Shown here piece after piece: positions 18,791 to 28,363 of a stretch of 64,000 nucleotides of DNA; position 1 is the first letter of the stretch; each line of letters begins with the position of its first letter. Under the pieces are notes generated by a model. That model was not told the DNA's origin. It did no database searches and saw only the letters and a program-made list of their open reading frames with translations. The position numbers were made by a program, and so were the translations under genes. This DNA comes from Hyphobacterium indicum (GTDB lineage Bacteria; Pseudomonadota; Alphaproteobacteria; Caulobacterales; Maricaulaceae), in NCBI RefSeq assembly GCF_003129605.1, contig NZ_QBDX01000002.1, positions 161,501-225,500 of the forward strand, written 5' to 3'.

Positions 18791-19928
18791 ATGCGCGCAG
18801 ATGTGCAAAACCTGTCGGACGAAATCGAGCGGTCAGTGGGACTGCTGAGGAGGCGTCTTTGACTGGCCTACGGCTGAAAAACGGTTCGACGAACTAAGCG
18901 CCCGCGCCGAGGACCCGTCCTTCTGGGATGACCCGGTCAAGGCTCAGGCCCTGATGCGGGAACGCAACAAGCTGGAATCGTCGATGAAGGCGATCCAGGA
19001 ACTTGAATCCGAGCTTTCCGACAATGCCGAACTGGCTGAACTCGCCGAAGCCGACGGCGATGAAGACCTGATGGCCGAGGCGGTTGCTGCGCTCGAGAAG
19101 GCCCGGGACAAGGCCGCGCGGGCCGAGCTTGATGCGCTGCTCTCCGGCGAGGCTGATGGCAATGACGCCTATATCGAAATTCATCCCGGTGCCGGCGGTA
19201 CCGAGGCTACGGACTGGGCCGCGATGTTGCAGCGCATGTATATGCGCTGGGCCAATGCTTCCGGCTACAAGGTCGAAGTGATCGAGGAGCAGGCGGGCGA
19301 AGAAGCCGGAATCAAGTCATGCACATTGCTGGTCAGGGGCGAAAATGCTTATGGCTGGCTGAAAACCGAGGCCGGTGTTCACCGCCTGGTGCGGATTTCC
19401 CCGTTCGATTCCAATGCCCGCCGTCACACCAGCTTCGCCAGTGTCTGGGCCTATCCGCTGGTTGACGATACGATCGAGGTCGACATTCCCGAAAGCGAGG
19501 TGCGCACCGATACCTATCGTGCCTCCGGGGCGGGCGGACAGCACATCAACAAGACCGACAGCGCGGTGCGGCTGACCTATACGCCGCCCGGTGAAACCGA
19601 TCCGATTGTGGTCCAGTGCCAGAATGACCGCTCCCAGCACAAGAACCGGGCGACCGCCTGGAACATGCTGCGTGCCCGTGTCTACGAACTGGAATTGCAA
19701 AAGCGCGAAGCGGCAGCCCAGGCCGAGGCGGATTCAAAGACCGAGATCGGCTGGGGACGGCAGATCCGCTCTTACGTTCTGCAGCCCTATCAGATGGTCA
19801 AGGATTTACGCACCAACGTTGAAACCTCCAATACACAGGGTGTGCTGGATGGTGATCTCGATGAATTCATGGCGGCGGCTCTGGCGGCCCAGCTGGGCGA
19901 GAGCACAGACGAAAACGCCGCCGGCTAG
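18791..19928 (+). CDS. prfB: Peptide chain release factor 2 (programmed +1 frameshift)
   Basis: RF2 is encoded in two frames. Frame one runs from ATG 18791 for 23 codons to an in-frame TGA at 18860-18862. A +1 shift at CTT-TGA-C then continues as [12 protein letters not shown] through to 19928, for about 378 residues in all. Without the shift the conserved N-terminal helix would be lost. The release-factor motifs are present: SPF in [15 protein letters not shown] for UGA recognition and GGQ in [12 protein letters not shown] for peptidyl-tRNA hydrolysis. It recognises UAA and UGA, so the frameshift gives feedback control by RF2 level. It follows mrcA. Confidence 0.95.
18848..18863 (+). promoter_or_regulatory. 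RF2 autoregulatory +1 frameshift site
   Basis: An internal Shine-Dalgarno AGGAGG (18848-18853), three bases, then CTT TGA C (18857-18863) reproduces the spacing of the E. coli prfB site. The UGA at 18860 is the slow RF2-read stop that triggers slippage of the Leu-tRNA by one base. Confidence 0.92.
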
Positions 19929-19940
19929 GCACCGGCGGCG
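19916..19940 (+). terminator. GC hairpin over the prfB stop
   Basis: A 9-bp perfect stem (CGCCGCCGG / CCGGCGGCG, 7-base loop) spans the prfB stop codon at 19926-19928. The T-run that follows is poor, so it is a candidate terminator only. Confidence 0.4.
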
Positions 19941-19967
19941 TCGTCATTCAACAAAGTTCAGCGAAGC

Positions 19968-20555
19968 CTAAGCCGAGCTTTTGGCCTTTGGCAGGTCCAG
20001 CGACGGATTGCTGGAAGATTCGCTGGCTTTTGGCGGTGAAGACGGCGAGCTGCTGCTCGAAGACGAGGACGGCGGTGGCGTGGCCGCGCCGGAACCGGAG
20101 GAGGGTGTAGCAGCGGCCGGTGCTTTGGCACCCGACGATTTGCCCGCATCTGCCACCGGATCAGACGAATGGCGGCAATGACCGTCAAAGAAAGCGCCGC
20201 TTTCCATCGACAGGGCGGAGTGGACGATATCGCCTTCGATCCGCGCGGTTGCGGCTAGCTGGACCTGACGGGCGCGGATGGAGCCCTTGACCTTGCCGCG
20301 GACAATCACCGTTTCGGCAACGACTTCACCATCAACCGAGGCTTCCTCGCCAATGGTGAGCGACCCGGCGCGGATATTGCCTTCCACGCTTCCATCCAGT
20401 TGAACTTCACCCTCGGATGTGAGGGAACCGTGGAGCACCATGTCGGCGCTGATGATAGAGGGGGCTTTCGATTTCATGGCGGACCTTTTGACGGGGGACG
20501 GTTGAGGGGCGCTGGCGGCGCCGTCTGAAGAATTCTCTTTAGTTCTGTTGAACAT
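19968..20555 (-). CDS. Bactofilin
   Basis: This 195-residue bactofilin has the usual short polar N-terminus, a central beta-helix domain (about 32-125: ISADMVLHGSLTSEGEVQL, GNIRAGSLTIGEEASVDGEV, GKVKGSIRARQVQL, ARIEGDIVHSALSMESGAFFDGHC) and a long disordered Ser/Pro tail. Bactofilins polymerise without nucleotide into membrane-associated filaments that position cell-wall enzymes, for example at stalks. Its start overlaps the end of the M23 peptidase gene by 17 bases, so the two are translated together. In Hyphomonas neptunium a bactofilin and an M23 endopeptidase (BacA/LmdC) form such a pair; naming this one BacA is inference. Confidence 0.92.
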   Translation of the reverse strand: MFNRTKENSSDGAASAPQPSPVKRSAMKSKAPSIISADMVLHGSLTSEGEVQLDGSVEGNIRAGSLTIGEEASVDGEVVAETVIVRGKVKGSIRARQVQLAATARIEGDIVHSALSMESGAFFDGHCRHSSDPVADAGKSSGAKAPAAATPSSGSGAATPPPSSSSSSSSPSSPPKASESSSNPSLDLPKAKSSA

Positions 20556-21789
20556 ATTGTCCGGCTCTCAGGAAACGTTCGGGGTCAAGCGTTTGTCGAT
20601 TATTCCAGACTTCATAATGCAGGTGCGTACTGGTGCTTCTGCCGGTGGAGCCCATGCGGCCGATCTGCTGGCCGATGCGCACGGTATCACCGCGTCTGAC
20701 GTCAATCGAGGAGAGGTGGCCATAACGGGTCATGAAACCGTAGCCATGGTCGATCTCCACCGTGCGACCATAACCCGAGCGCCAGCCTGCGTAAACGACG
20801 CGGCCGGGTCCACCTGCATAAATAGGTGTACGATACTCGGCAGACACAAAATCCTGCCCCGAATGATAGGCCGGGCGGCCGGTGAAGGGATCCATGCGCG
20901 GGCCGTAATCGCTGGTTTCGCGAAATTCGCCGCGGATCGGAACCCCCAGCGGTAACGACATGACCGCCGCTTCGATCTCGCGGGCCTCGATCAGCCGTGT
21001 GGCGATCCGGGCGACACGCGCTGAAAAGGCGTCATCCATATCCAGCTCGGTGGCAAAGGCGGAGCTGGCAATCGACAGGAACGGCCCGCCGCTTTCCTCA
21101 TTCTCACGGTTCTCGGCCAGGACATCGTCCAGACGCAGCCCGGTCAGCCGCAGCACCGCGCGGAGATTTTCCAGGCGGGCCTCTGCAGCATCTTCGGCTT
21201 CAGCCAGAACCACGTCCTGTTGTTCAATCAGCGAGCTGACCCGGTCCTCCGGCGCATTCGGATCGCTGATCGAAATGGCCAGTTCGTCGCGGGCCCGGCG
21301 CGGCGTTGGATCGGCGGGCGTCGCCGCCATCAGCAGGCGTCCGCCTTCAAGCGCCGGGGAGGGGTCGTACTCATCACCGTCAATTTCTTCCACCAGCTGG
21401 ATCAACTGGCTGAGCGTTTCGTGACGGGACTGGAATTCATTGGCGGTCGAGCGGAATTCCTCGACCTGCGATTCAAACATGGCCTGTGTCGCGGCCTCAT
21501 TTGCCATGGCTTCGCTGACCATGCGGGAGGATTCATATCGCACCCGTTCCATCGCCGCGGTCTGTTGCGACAGCTGATAGCCATGGAAGGCCACGGAGAT
21601 GGTTGTGAAACAGAGCCAGCCGGTCAGCGCCACGACGCTGGCCAGCGCGCTCACCTGCATCGTGGTTGTCAGTTCGAAATACCGAACCTGACCCTCACTG
21701 CGGTGATAGATCTGGCGATTGGGAAACCATTGCTCGGCTATATCCCACGCCTTCTGAAACACGCCAGAAATCATATAACTGGTCCGCAC
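20539..21789 (-). CDS. Membrane-anchored M23 endopeptidase (LmdC-like)
   Basis: The protein is 416 residues. A cytoplasmic N-terminus of about 45 residues precedes one membrane segment (about 46-68). A periplasmic coiled-coil region follows (about 75-220, MERVRYESSRMVSEAMANEA and VEEFRSTANEFQSRHETL), then a C-terminal LytM domain. Zinc ligands are in YHSGQDFV (HxxxD) and STHLHYEVW (HxH), so it should be active against peptide crosslinks. The start is GTG 21789 or ATG 21774; neither has a clear ribosome site. The gene overlaps the bactofilin start. The cytoplasmic part is the natural contact point for a bactofilin filament, which is inference from the Hyphomonas model. Confidence 0.85.
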   Translation of the reverse strand: MRTSYMISGVFQKAWDIAEQWFPNRQIYHRSEGQVRYFELTTTMQVSALASVVALTGWLCFTTISVAFHGYQLSQQTAAMERVRYESSRMVSEAMANEAATQAMFESQVEEFRSTANEFQSRHETLSQLIQLVEEIDGDEYDPSPALEGGRLLMAATPADPTPRRARDELAISISDPNAPEDRVSSLIEQQDVVLAEAEDAAEARLENLRAVLRLTGLRLDDVLAENRENEESGGPFLSIASSAFATELDMDDAFSARVARIATRLIEAREIEAAVMSLPLGVPIRGEFRETSDYGPRMDPFTGRPAYHSGQDFVSAEYRTPIYAGGPGRVVYAGWRSGYGRTVEIDHGYGFMTRYGHLSSIDVRRGDTVRIGQQIGRMGSTGRSTSTHLHYEVWNNRQTLDPERFLRAGQYVQQN

Positions 21790-21889
21790 CTGTTCTGAGC
21801 CACCCCGGATCGCCGGGCATAGGACACGATCCTGCCCGACTTATCAATATTTCGTTATGCAATCAGCGCGCCAAATAACATTCGCGATT

Positions 21890-22363
21890 TCAGCCAGAAA
21901 GCGCTTGCGCCGCGGCCAGCACCTCGCCGGCATGCCCCTTTACTTTGACTTTTGGCCACACTTTTTGAATTACGCCTTGCGAATCAATCAGAAAGGTTGC
22001 GCGCTGAATTCCCATATATTTGCGGCCATACAGGCTCTTTTCGACCCAGACACCATAATCTTCCGTCACACGCCCTTCCAGATCGGCCCCCAGGATGACT
22101 TTGAGATCGTTCTTGGCCTTGAAATTGTCATGCCGTTTAACGCTGTCGCGTGAAATACCGATGACAACGGCATTGGCTTTGTCGAAATCTGCCTTGAGCC
22201 CGGAGAAATCGATGGCCTCGGTTGTGCATCCCGGGGTCGAGTCCTTGGGATAGAAATAGAGAATCACGATCTTGCCGGAAAAATCCGACAGCCTGACCAT
22301 TCCGCCGCCATCAGCCGGCAATTCGAAGTCCGGCGCCTTCTGGCCTTCCGTGAGTGTTGTCAT
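21890..22363 (-). CDS. bcp: Thioredoxin-dependent peroxiredoxin, Bcp/PrxQ type
   Basis: A 157-residue peroxiredoxin reducing hydrogen peroxide and organic peroxides. The peroxidatic Cys46 is in PKDSTPGCTTEA. The resolving cysteine found five residues later in E. coli Bcp is Ile51 here, and Cys46 is the only cysteine in the protein, so it must work as a one-Cys enzyme. ATG 22363 has AGGGAG upstream. An open frame extends far upstream of this ATG but is antisense to the AsmA-like gene and is not part of the protein. Confidence 0.93.
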   Translation of the reverse strand: MTTLTEGQKAPDFELPADGGGMVRLSDFSGKIVILYFYPKDSTPGCTTEAIDFSGLKADFDKANAVVIGISRDSVKRHDNFKAKNDLKVILGADLEGRVTEDYGVWVEKSLYGRKYMGIQRATFLIDSQGVIQKVWPKVKVKGHAGEVLAAAQALSG

Positions 22364-22462
22364 TCCGGGTCTCCCTGTTTCCGCCGGGTGCAATACCGGC
22401 CGCTCTGTCATACAAGATTTGGAGCTGACGACAGCCCCGCCGACTGCACGAGGCCTGCCCTG

Positions 22463-25400
22463 ATGATCAAGCGTTCCATCCGCGTCTTTGTGATTTACGC
22501 GCTGGAAGCGGTTGCGGTTCTTTTCGCTCTGGGCCTGTTTGCGGGGGGCGCGCTGATCTGGCGCCTGTCGCAGGGTCCGATGGAGCTGGATTTTCTTGTG
22601 GCCGATGCCCAGGCGCGCCTCGCCGATGCTTTCGAGGGCGATCTGGTCGCCCTGACGTCGCTGGAAGCCCGCTTCGAAACCACAACCGGCTTGCTCATCA
22701 TCGCCGCGCGGGACGTTACGGTTGCCGAAGCGGGCGGCAATGTCATCACGCGAGCGCCGCTTATCGAGGCCGGATTTGGCCTTGATACGCTGATTGTGGG
22801 GCGCATCGCCCCCGCCCGAGTGTCGATCGAGGGCGGTGCAGTGTCCATTGTGCGCCGGGCCGATGGCGCGGTCGGAGCCGGCCTCGGCTCGCCGGAGCGT
22901 GTCGCCCGGGACGCCCGCCCGGCCGGCCGTGGCCGCGATGTGGATGCCGTCCTCGAACTCCTTCGCAATCCCGAAGACAATGCCCTGCTCGGGCGCCTGA
23001 CCAATGTGTCCATCCGTTCGGCATCGGTCCGTGTCGTGGATGCCATCAATCATCTCGACTGGTATATTGATCAGGCCGAGCTCCATCTGGACCGGAATCC
23101 GGATCGCTTGCAGGCCGACCTGTCCGGGCGTTTTGCAACAACGGCCGGCTTTGCGCCTGTGGCCATGCGCATTGAAGCGGGCGCTGATCTGAACACCTTC
23201 CTGTTTGAGGCCCGGGCCGGAAACCTGTCCCCGCGCGCCATCGCCCCGCTGTCCGGACCGTTTGCCGGTGCCGGCAATATCAATGCCCCGGTTTCTGTGG
23301 AGATGTTCGCCAGCGCGTCCCGAAGTGACGGCATCCGCGCGGCAAATCTCAACCTGCGGGTCGGGGAGGGACAACTGGGCCGCGGCCCCGAGGCGCAGGC
23401 CATTCGCGGCCTTTCGGCGAGTATCGAATACGAGCCCGTGGATGGTGCCGTCCGTATTAACGAGTTGGAGATTGATACCGACCTGTTGGCAACGACCGTC
23501 AACGGCCGCATTTTCGATATGCGCGAATTCGATGATGCCTTTCCGCGCCGCTGGAATTACGAGCTCGCCATCGGGGCGGGGCGGCTGGATCTGGGAGGCG
23601 TTTTTGAAGTGCCGCCGGAATGGAATTCTATTGACCTGTCCGGTGAAATGAATGCCCGCGCAATCGAGATCGGCTTTGACCGATTGGATGCCAGTATCGG
23701 CCCCATCATCGCCCGCCTGACCGGTCTCGCGCGGTTGCGGCAGGTGGAAGACGGGCGCTGGCTTCCGGACCTTCAACTCACAGGCCCGGTCGAAGGCGAT
23801 ATTTCGCCGGACCTGGTGCTGCAATACTGGCCGGTTGAGCTGGCCGATGGGGCACGCCGCTGGATTGAGGAGGCGGTAATTTCCGGGCGGCTGTTTGACG
23901 CCCACCTTGATCTTGACCTGAATGCCGAGGCTCTGGTGGCGAAACGGCTCGAAGATGAGCGTATGACGCTCGGCTTCGCATTCGAAAATGCCGCATTCCG
24001 ATACATCTCGACCATGACGCCAGTGACCCGTGGCAGCGGCCGGGCCACCCTGTTCGGTAATTCTTTCGAGCTGACAATGGACGAGGGGTTCATCGGCGAG
24101 ACACCGGTCCGCAATGGGCATGTCAATATTCCGCGTCTCAATCCGCGCGGTGCCATCGCGACGTTCGGCGGTGAAGCCACTGCACGGGCTCAGGCGGTTC
24201 TGTCCCTGATCGACGAACCGCCGCTCAACCTGGTTTCCGATTATGGACTTGATCCGGAAATGATCACCGGACAAGGCGATGTGACCTTTGAAATCCGCCG
24301 TCCCATGCTGGAAGATGTCGCGGTTGAGGACATCGGTTTTGACATTCGTGCTGACTTTACCGATGTCGCCATGAATACCGGCCTACGCGACCTGGTTCTG
24401 AGCAATGGCGACATTCAGCTGACGGCCACCCCGCAAGCTGTGGAAGTCAGCGGTGATGCGGAATTGGCCGGAGCCAATACGCGCATTCGATGGGTGGAAA
24501 CACTCGGGCTGCCCGAAGGCGCCGCCTCCACGGCGCTGGATCTTGAGGCCCGTCTGGATGCGGCGGCACTGGACCGGCTGGGGATTCCGCTGCGCCGTTA
24601 TCTGGACGGGGCCATTGATGTGCGCATCCGGACGCTGGGCGAAGCTTTCGCGTTTGATACTGTTTCGCTCGCCGCCGACCTGCTGGACGCCCGGATCGAA
24701 TGGCCCGGTGGCGTATTCATAAAGCCGGAAGGCGAGGCGGCGGATGCCGAAGCCGAAATGCAGTTCGGCGATGACGGGTCGGTTATGATCGAGCGTTTCA
24801 GCATGCAGGCTGACGGGCTTGATGCGCAGGCGACGGCCCGTTTTGCTGCAGACGGCCGGATTCTGTCTGCCGGCATCTCGCGGCTTTTCCTAGAGAATTA
24901 TATCGAGGCTTCTGGCGCGGTGGAGCGGCCTCAAGGCCCGGACGGACCGCTGGCCTTTATGATTGAAGGGCCGTTCTTCGATGCGACCGGACTGTTGCCG
25001 TCATTGACGGATTTCTCCGGCGCAGGGGGCGCACCGCCGCCTCTGGGGCTGACCGTCGCTTTTGATGAGATACAGGTCACGAATGCTATCCGCTATGATA
25101 ACCTGCGCCTCGACTGGCAGTCATCGGCAGCAGAGGGTGAATTGCTGACGGTCCGTGCCGGCACACCGGACGGCGTCTTTGCACTGGATATGGAATCCGG
25201 CCCCGGAGGCCGGCGCGAGATTGCACTCGACGCGCCTGATTTTGGCGAATTCCTGCGGCTTCTGGATCTTTATGACAATGTCGAGGGCGGTGCGCTCAGC
25301 GTCACGGGCTCCACGCCGCCACCGGGTGAGGACGGACGAACCGAATTTTATGTCGAGTCGGGCCCCTTCACGCTGATCCGCATGCCGGTACTGGCGCGGG

Positions 25401-25936
25401 TGCTGGCTGCCGGGTCCCTGCCAGGGCTGGCCGCCTTGCTGAGCGGAGATGAGGGCATCGCCTTTGATCTGCTGCAGGCCGGCGTGACAATCGAGGACGG
25501 GAATATCGGCATTTCGGAAGCGCGCGCCAGCGGCCCGTCACTGGGGGTCACGACCGAGGGCACGATCAACATGACGCAGGACCGGTTGGCACTGGACGGT
25601 GTGCTCGCTCCGTCCTACGGGTTGAATTCCTTTGTCGGAAACCTGCCCATTGTCGGGGATGCACTGGTGTCGCGTCCGGGTGAGGGCGTGATCGGCATAA
25701 CCTTCTCGGCCGAAGGCCCGTTTGATCAGCCGACGGTGATCGCCAACCCGCTTTCCGTACTGGCACCCGGTCTCCTCCGCCGCCTGTTCGAAGGCTCTGC
25801 CGCGGATCGTGAACGGGCCCGGCAGGCCGTGGAAGAAGATATTGAAAATGCGGTGACGCCCGAACCGGAGGCGGAAACAACTCCCCCGGACGAGGTCACG
25901 GATAATGATGCGAGCGGAGACGGGCCGGAAAACTGA
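22463..25936 (+). CDS. Large AsmA-like/YhdP-type envelope protein
   Basis: This 1,157-residue protein has one N-terminal membrane anchor (about 8-30) and a long beta-rich periplasmic body with DUF3971 and AsmA-like C-terminal features. Examples are FNRLDASIGPI-like repeats (GFDRLDASIGPIIARL), LNLVSDYGLDPEMITGQGDV near 590, and near the end SEARASGPSLGVTTEGTINM and FVGNLPIVGDALVSRPGEGV. YhdP/AsmA/TamB proteins form bridge-like channels carrying phospholipids to the outer membrane. The C-terminus ends with an acidic Pro/Glu/Asp tail. ATG 22463 is chosen because it begins the membrane anchor. It is convergent with tyrS, with one base between the stops. Confidence 0.85.
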   Translation: MIKRSIRVFVIYALEAVAVLFALGLFAGGALIWRLSQGPMELDFLVADAQARLADAFEGDLVALTSLEARFETTTGLLIIAARDVTVAEAGGNVITRAPLIEAGFGLDTLIVGRIAPARVSIEGGAVSIVRRADGAVGAGLGSPERVARDARPAGRGRDVDAVLELLRNPEDNALLGRLTNVSIRSASVRVVDAINHLDWYIDQAELHLDRNPDRLQADLSGRFATTAGFAPVAMRIEAGADLNTFLFEARAGNLSPRAIAPLSGPFAGAGNINAPVSVEMFASASRSDGIRAANLNLRVGEGQLGRGPEAQAIRGLSASIEYEPVDGAVRINELEIDTDLLATTVNGRIFDMREFDDAFPRRWNYELAIGAGRLDLGGVFEVPPEWNSIDLSGEMNARAIEIGFDRLDASIGPIIARLTGLARLRQVEDGRWLPDLQLTGPVEGDISPDLVLQYWPVELADGARRWIEEAVISGRLFDAHLDLDLNAEALVAKRLEDERMTLGFAFENAAFRYISTMTPVTRGSGRATLFGNSFELTMDEGFIGETPVRNGHVNIPRLNPRGAIATFGGEATARAQAVLSLIDEPPLNLVSDYGLDPEMITGQGDVTFEIRRPMLEDVAVEDIGFDIRADFTDVAMNTGLRDLVLSNGDIQLTATPQAVEVSGDAELAGANTRIRWVETLGLPEGAASTALDLEARLDAAALDRLGIPLRRYLDGAIDVRIRTLGEAFAFDTVSLAADLLDARIEWPGGVFIKPEGEAADAEAEMQFGDDGSVMIERFSMQADGLDAQATARFAADGRILSAGISRLFLENYIEASGAVERPQGPDGPLAFMIEGPFFDATGLLPSLTDFSGAGGAPPPLGLTVAFDEIQVTNAIRYDNLRLDWQSSAAEGELLTVRAGTPDGVFALDMESGPGGRREIALDAPDFGEFLRLLDLYDNVEGGALSVTGSTPPPGEDGRTEFYVESGPFTLIRMPVLARVLAAGSLPGLAALLSGDEGIAFDLLQAGVTIEDGNIGISEARASGPSLGVTTEGTINMTQDRLALDGVLAPSYGLNSFVGNLPIVGDALVSRPGEGVIGITFSAEGPFDQPTVIANPLSVLAPGLLRRLFEGSAADRERARQAVEEDIENAVTPEPEAETTPPDEVTDNDASGDGPEN

Positions 25937-25937
25937 G

Positions 25938-27188
25938 TCAGATGGCTCTGGCCAGTGCGTGGCGCTTTTTCCCGGCGGAAATCTTGATTGCCCCGTCCAC
26001 CAGGTCGCCAGTGGTTATGACAGCTTGAGGATCGGATACGATCTGGCCATTCACCCGCACGCCGCCACCTTTGACCAGACGCTTGGCCTCGCCGTTGGAT
26101 TCGGCAAATCCGGCCCCGGTGAGAAGCGCAAGCACCGGCATCCCTGCTGACAGCTCTGATGCCGCAATGTCAAAGGCCGGCAAGGCTCCGCCTGTCCCGC
26201 CATCCGCGAATGTGGCCCGTGCTGTTTCCTCTGCCTCCCGGGCCGCATCGTCACCGTGCAGCATGGCCGTGGCTTCATTGGCGAGCCGCACCTTGACCGC
26301 GTTGAGAGCGGCACCGTCCGCTTTCTCGAGTTCGGCAATCTCGTCCAGCGGCACATCGGTGAAGAGCCGCAGGAAGCGGCCGACATCGGCATCTTCGGTG
26401 TTGCGCCAGAACTGCCAGTATTCATAAGGGCTGAGACGGTCTTCATTGAGCCAGATCGCGCCGGATTCCGTCTTCCCCATCTTGGCGCCGGAGGCGGTCG
26501 TGATCAGTGGCGTGGTGAAGCCGAAGACCGGTTTCTGGTCGATGCGCCGGCACAATTCCACGCCGTTGATGATATTGCCCCACTGGTCACCGCCGCCCAG
26601 CTGCAGCGTGCAGTCATAGCGGCGTGACAACTCCAGGAAATCAACCGCCTGCAGGAGCATGTAGTTGAATTCGAGGAAGGTGAGGGGTTGTTCGCGGTCC
26701 AACCGCAATTTCACCGACTCGAATGTCAGCATCCGGTTGATGGTGAAATGCGGGCCGTATTCGCGCAGGAATTCGAGATACCCGAATTTCGACAGCCATT
26801 CATCATTGTCGACGACAATGGCATCGGTTGGGCCGTCACCGATGGTCAGGAGCTTGTCGAACGCTTTTAGAATGCCGGCCTTGTTGGCAGCGATCGCTGC
26901 ATCGGTCGTCATCTTGCGCGACTGGTCCTTGCCGGACGGGTCACCGATCTTGGTCGTACCCGTGCCCACCAGTATGATCGGCTTGTGCCCGGCCTGTTGC
27001 ATCCGGCGCAGCATCATGATCTGCACAAGCGACCCGACATGCAGGGAATCGGCCGTCATATCAAAGCCGATATAGCCGGTAATCCGCTTGTTTGCGGCGG
27101 CGTCATCCAGACCTTCGATATCGGTGGCCTGATTGAGATAGCCGCGGGAAACCAGCGTTTTGATGAGTTCGGACTTGTATTCGGTCAT
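25938..27188 (-). CDS. tyrS: Tyrosyl-tRNA synthetase
   Basis: This 416-residue class I synthetase charges tRNA-Tyr. The HIGH-type motif is H50-V-G-S in DSLHVGSL, the KMSKS-type motif is KMGKT in [14 protein letters not shown], and the tyrosine pocket is in [12 protein letters not shown] and [12 protein letters not shown]. An S4 RNA-binding domain closes the protein ([20 protein letters not shown]). Length is normal. It is divergent from anmK with 68 bases between the starts. Confidence 0.97.
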   Translation of the reverse strand: MTEYKSELIKTLVSRGYLNQATDIEGLDDAAANKRITGYIGFDMTADSLHVGSLVQIMMLRRMQQAGHKPIILVGTGTTKIGDPSGKDQSRKMTTDAAIAANKAGILKAFDKLLTIGDGPTDAIVVDNDEWLSKFGYLEFLREYGPHFTINRMLTFESVKLRLDREQPLTFLEFNYMLLQAVDFLELSRRYDCTLQLGGGDQWGNIINGVELCRRIDQKPVFGFTTPLITTASGAKMGKTESGAIWLNEDRLSPYEYWQFWRNTEDADVGRFLRLFTDVPLDEIAELEKADGAALNAVKVRLANEATAMLHGDDAAREAEETARATFADGGTGGALPAFDIAASELSAGMPVLALLTGAGFAESNGEAKRLVKGGGVRVNGQIVSDPQAVITTGDLVDGAIKISAGKKRHALARAI

Positions 27189-27256
27189 GGCTTCGGCCTG
27201 ATTAGGGGTTGGCCGCGTCTTTTAGCGGCGCTTTTCCAAAGCCGGAAGGGGGCAGC

Positions 27257-28363
27257 ATGTATCGTGTGATCGGACTGATGAGTGGCACCTCGCTTGACGG
27301 AGTGGATGCCGCAGTGATCGAGACCGATGGCGGCATGTGGATCACGCCGCTTGCCGGCACGGAACAGCCCTATTCGAATGCGGAGAGGGCGCGCCTGCAG
27401 GCGGCCGTCAATGCCGCTCTGAAATGGAAATTCGACGGCGAGGAGCCCCCGGAATTTGCGGACGCCGAACGCGCGCTCACCGAGGCCCATGCCCGTGCCG
27501 TGAAAGGCGTGATCGCATCGGCGGGACTGCCCGCGGACGATATTGATCTTGTCGGCTTCCACGGTCAGACCGTGCTGCATCGCGCGCCAACACCGGAGCG
27601 GCGCGGCGCGACCCGCCAGATCGGCAATGGCCCGGCACTGGCGAAAGCCGTGGGCATTGATGTCGTCTATGACATGCGCAGCGCCGATATTGCCGCCGGC
27701 GGCCATGGCGCACCGCTGGCCACGCTGTATCACGAAGCCCTGTTCCGCCGCGACAAGCTCGACGGTCCGGTTGCGGTGCTCAATCTGGGCGGTGTGGCAA
27801 ATGTATCCTGGCTGGGCGCGGGTGACCCGGTCGCCTTTGACACCGGACCGGCCAGCGGCTTGCTGGATGCCTGGTGTGAACAGACGATTGGCGAATCCTG
27901 CGACCGGAATGGAGCGCTGGCCGCCCGTGGCACTGTGAATGCGGCAGCGCTGTCGCAGCTCATGAATCATCCCTATTTCGCCTTGCCGCCGCCCAAATCT
28001 CTGGACCGCTGGGATTTCTCGCTGGATCCGGTGCGCGGGCTTTCGCCGGAAGACGGAGCCGCCACGCTGACAGCTTTTACCGCGCAGACCGTGGCCGACG
28101 CCATTTTGCGGATGGGGCGGCCCGAACGCATTCTGGCGACAGGCGGTGGACGGAAAAATCCGGTGATGATGGCGGCGATTGCCGAACGGCTGGATCGTCC
28201 GGCCGAGCCCGTCGAAGCGGTCAACTGGAATGGTGATCTGATGGAGGCCCAGGCCTTCGCCTGGCTCGCTGTCCGCTCGATCAAGGGCCTGCCGCTCAGC
28301 CTGCCGTCAACGACCGGCGTGCCGGAGCCGATGACGGGAGGCCGGTTGGCAAAAGCGGTCTAG
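27257..28363 (+). CDS. anmK: Anhydro-N-acetylmuramic acid kinase
   Basis: A 368-residue sugar kinase that hydrolyses and phosphorylates 1,6-anhydroMurNAc to MurNAc-6-phosphate in cell-wall recycling. It opens with VIGLMSGTSLDGVDAAVIE, the ATP-binding and sugar-binding signature. GFHGQTVLHR, VYDMRSADIAAGGHGAPL and FDTGPASGLLDAW follow, then LATGGGRKNPVMM. ATG 27257 has GGAAGGGGG upstream. Its stop shares CTAG with the convergent hydrolase. Confidence 0.96.
   Translation: MYRVIGLMSGTSLDGVDAAVIETDGGMWITPLAGTEQPYSNAERARLQAAVNAALKWKFDGEEPPEFADAERALTEAHARAVKGVIASAGLPADDIDLVGFHGQTVLHRAPTPERRGATRQIGNGPALAKAVGIDVVYDMRSADIAAGGHGAPLATLYHEALFRRDKLDGPVAVLNLGGVANVSWLGAGDPVAFDTGPASGLLDAWCEQTIGESCDRNGALAARGTVNAAALSQLMNHPYFALPPPKSLDRWDFSLDPVRGLSPEDGAATLTAFTAQTVADAILRMGRPERILATGGGRKNPVMMAAIAERLDRPAEPVEAVNWNGDLMEAQAFAWLAVRSIKGLPLSLPSTTGVPEPMTGGRLAKAV

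Noticed and set aside
22364-24274. Very long minus-strand open frame running upstream from bcp
   Set aside because: It is antisense to the AsmA-like gene. The composition (poly-Arg/Gly/His-rich, no domains) is that of a shadow frame in GC-rich DNA, and bcp has its own ATG with a ribosome site at 22363.
27212-27235. Terminator-like hairpin between tyrS and anmK
   Set aside because: The stem is only five base pairs and no transcript is expected to end there; both genes start at this gap.
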